Origin: Chitinophagaceae bacterium
GTDB taxonomy: Bacteria > Bacteroidota > Bacteroidia > Chitinophagales > Chitinophagaceae
DNA length: 36,827 nucleotides
Direction: 5' to 3'
NCBI GenBank assembly: GCA_947446585.1
Contig: CANFGZ010000004.1
Coordinates: 1-36,827, forward strand
The notes beneath the pieces were generated by a model, which was given only the letters and a program-made list of their open reading frames with translations, had not been told where the DNA came from and searched no databases. The translations under genes and the position numbers were made by a program. Below, in pieces: positions 36,799-36,827 of this stretch; the first letter of the stretch is position 1; every line of letters starts with the position of its first letter.

Positions 36799-36827
36799 TT
36801 TATATAATTCTTAGAAAATATTACCGA

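Overview
This is a Bacteroidota-type surface polysaccharide locus. About 33 genes run in one direction on the minus strand from about 36.8 kb down to 2.24 kb. They are flanked on the left by the divergent housekeeping genes mtaB (+) and a partial GH3-family gene (-). The locus holds about 17 glycosyltransferase genes (GT2, GT4 and two multidomain fusions) and three SAM methyltransferases, one of them split by a frameshift in a homopolymer. It also has a Wzm/Wzt-type ABC exporter, a Wzy-like membrane protein next to an exosortase-family protein, a WcaF-like acetyltransferase and a CpsB/YwqE-type PHP phosphatase. A deoxy-amino-sugar cassette contains an NDP-hexose 2,3-dehydratase, a Gfo/Idh/MocA oxidoreductase, a DegT aminotransferase, a WbqC-family protein and a second DegT-like PLP protein. 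At the right end lies a small-ORF/nucleotidyltransferase pair. The most unusual signals are: (i) a family of short-period repeats (7 nt, 8 nt and, in one gene, 9 nt) that fill several intergenic gaps, often as opposed arms, and also appear inside two GT4 genes and the 5' end of a third; (ii) a 690-bp non-coding gap with a 103-bp tandem repeat and a possible 319-bp MITE-like element with 22-bp inverted ends; (iii) an exosortase/Wzy-like module beside an ABC exporter in one locus; (iv) an A8 tract interrupting an FkbM methyltransferase; (v) a GT2 gene with no ATG/GTG/TTG start. Everything was read by eye from the sequence and the ORF track. No database searches were run, and family names rest on motif recognition.
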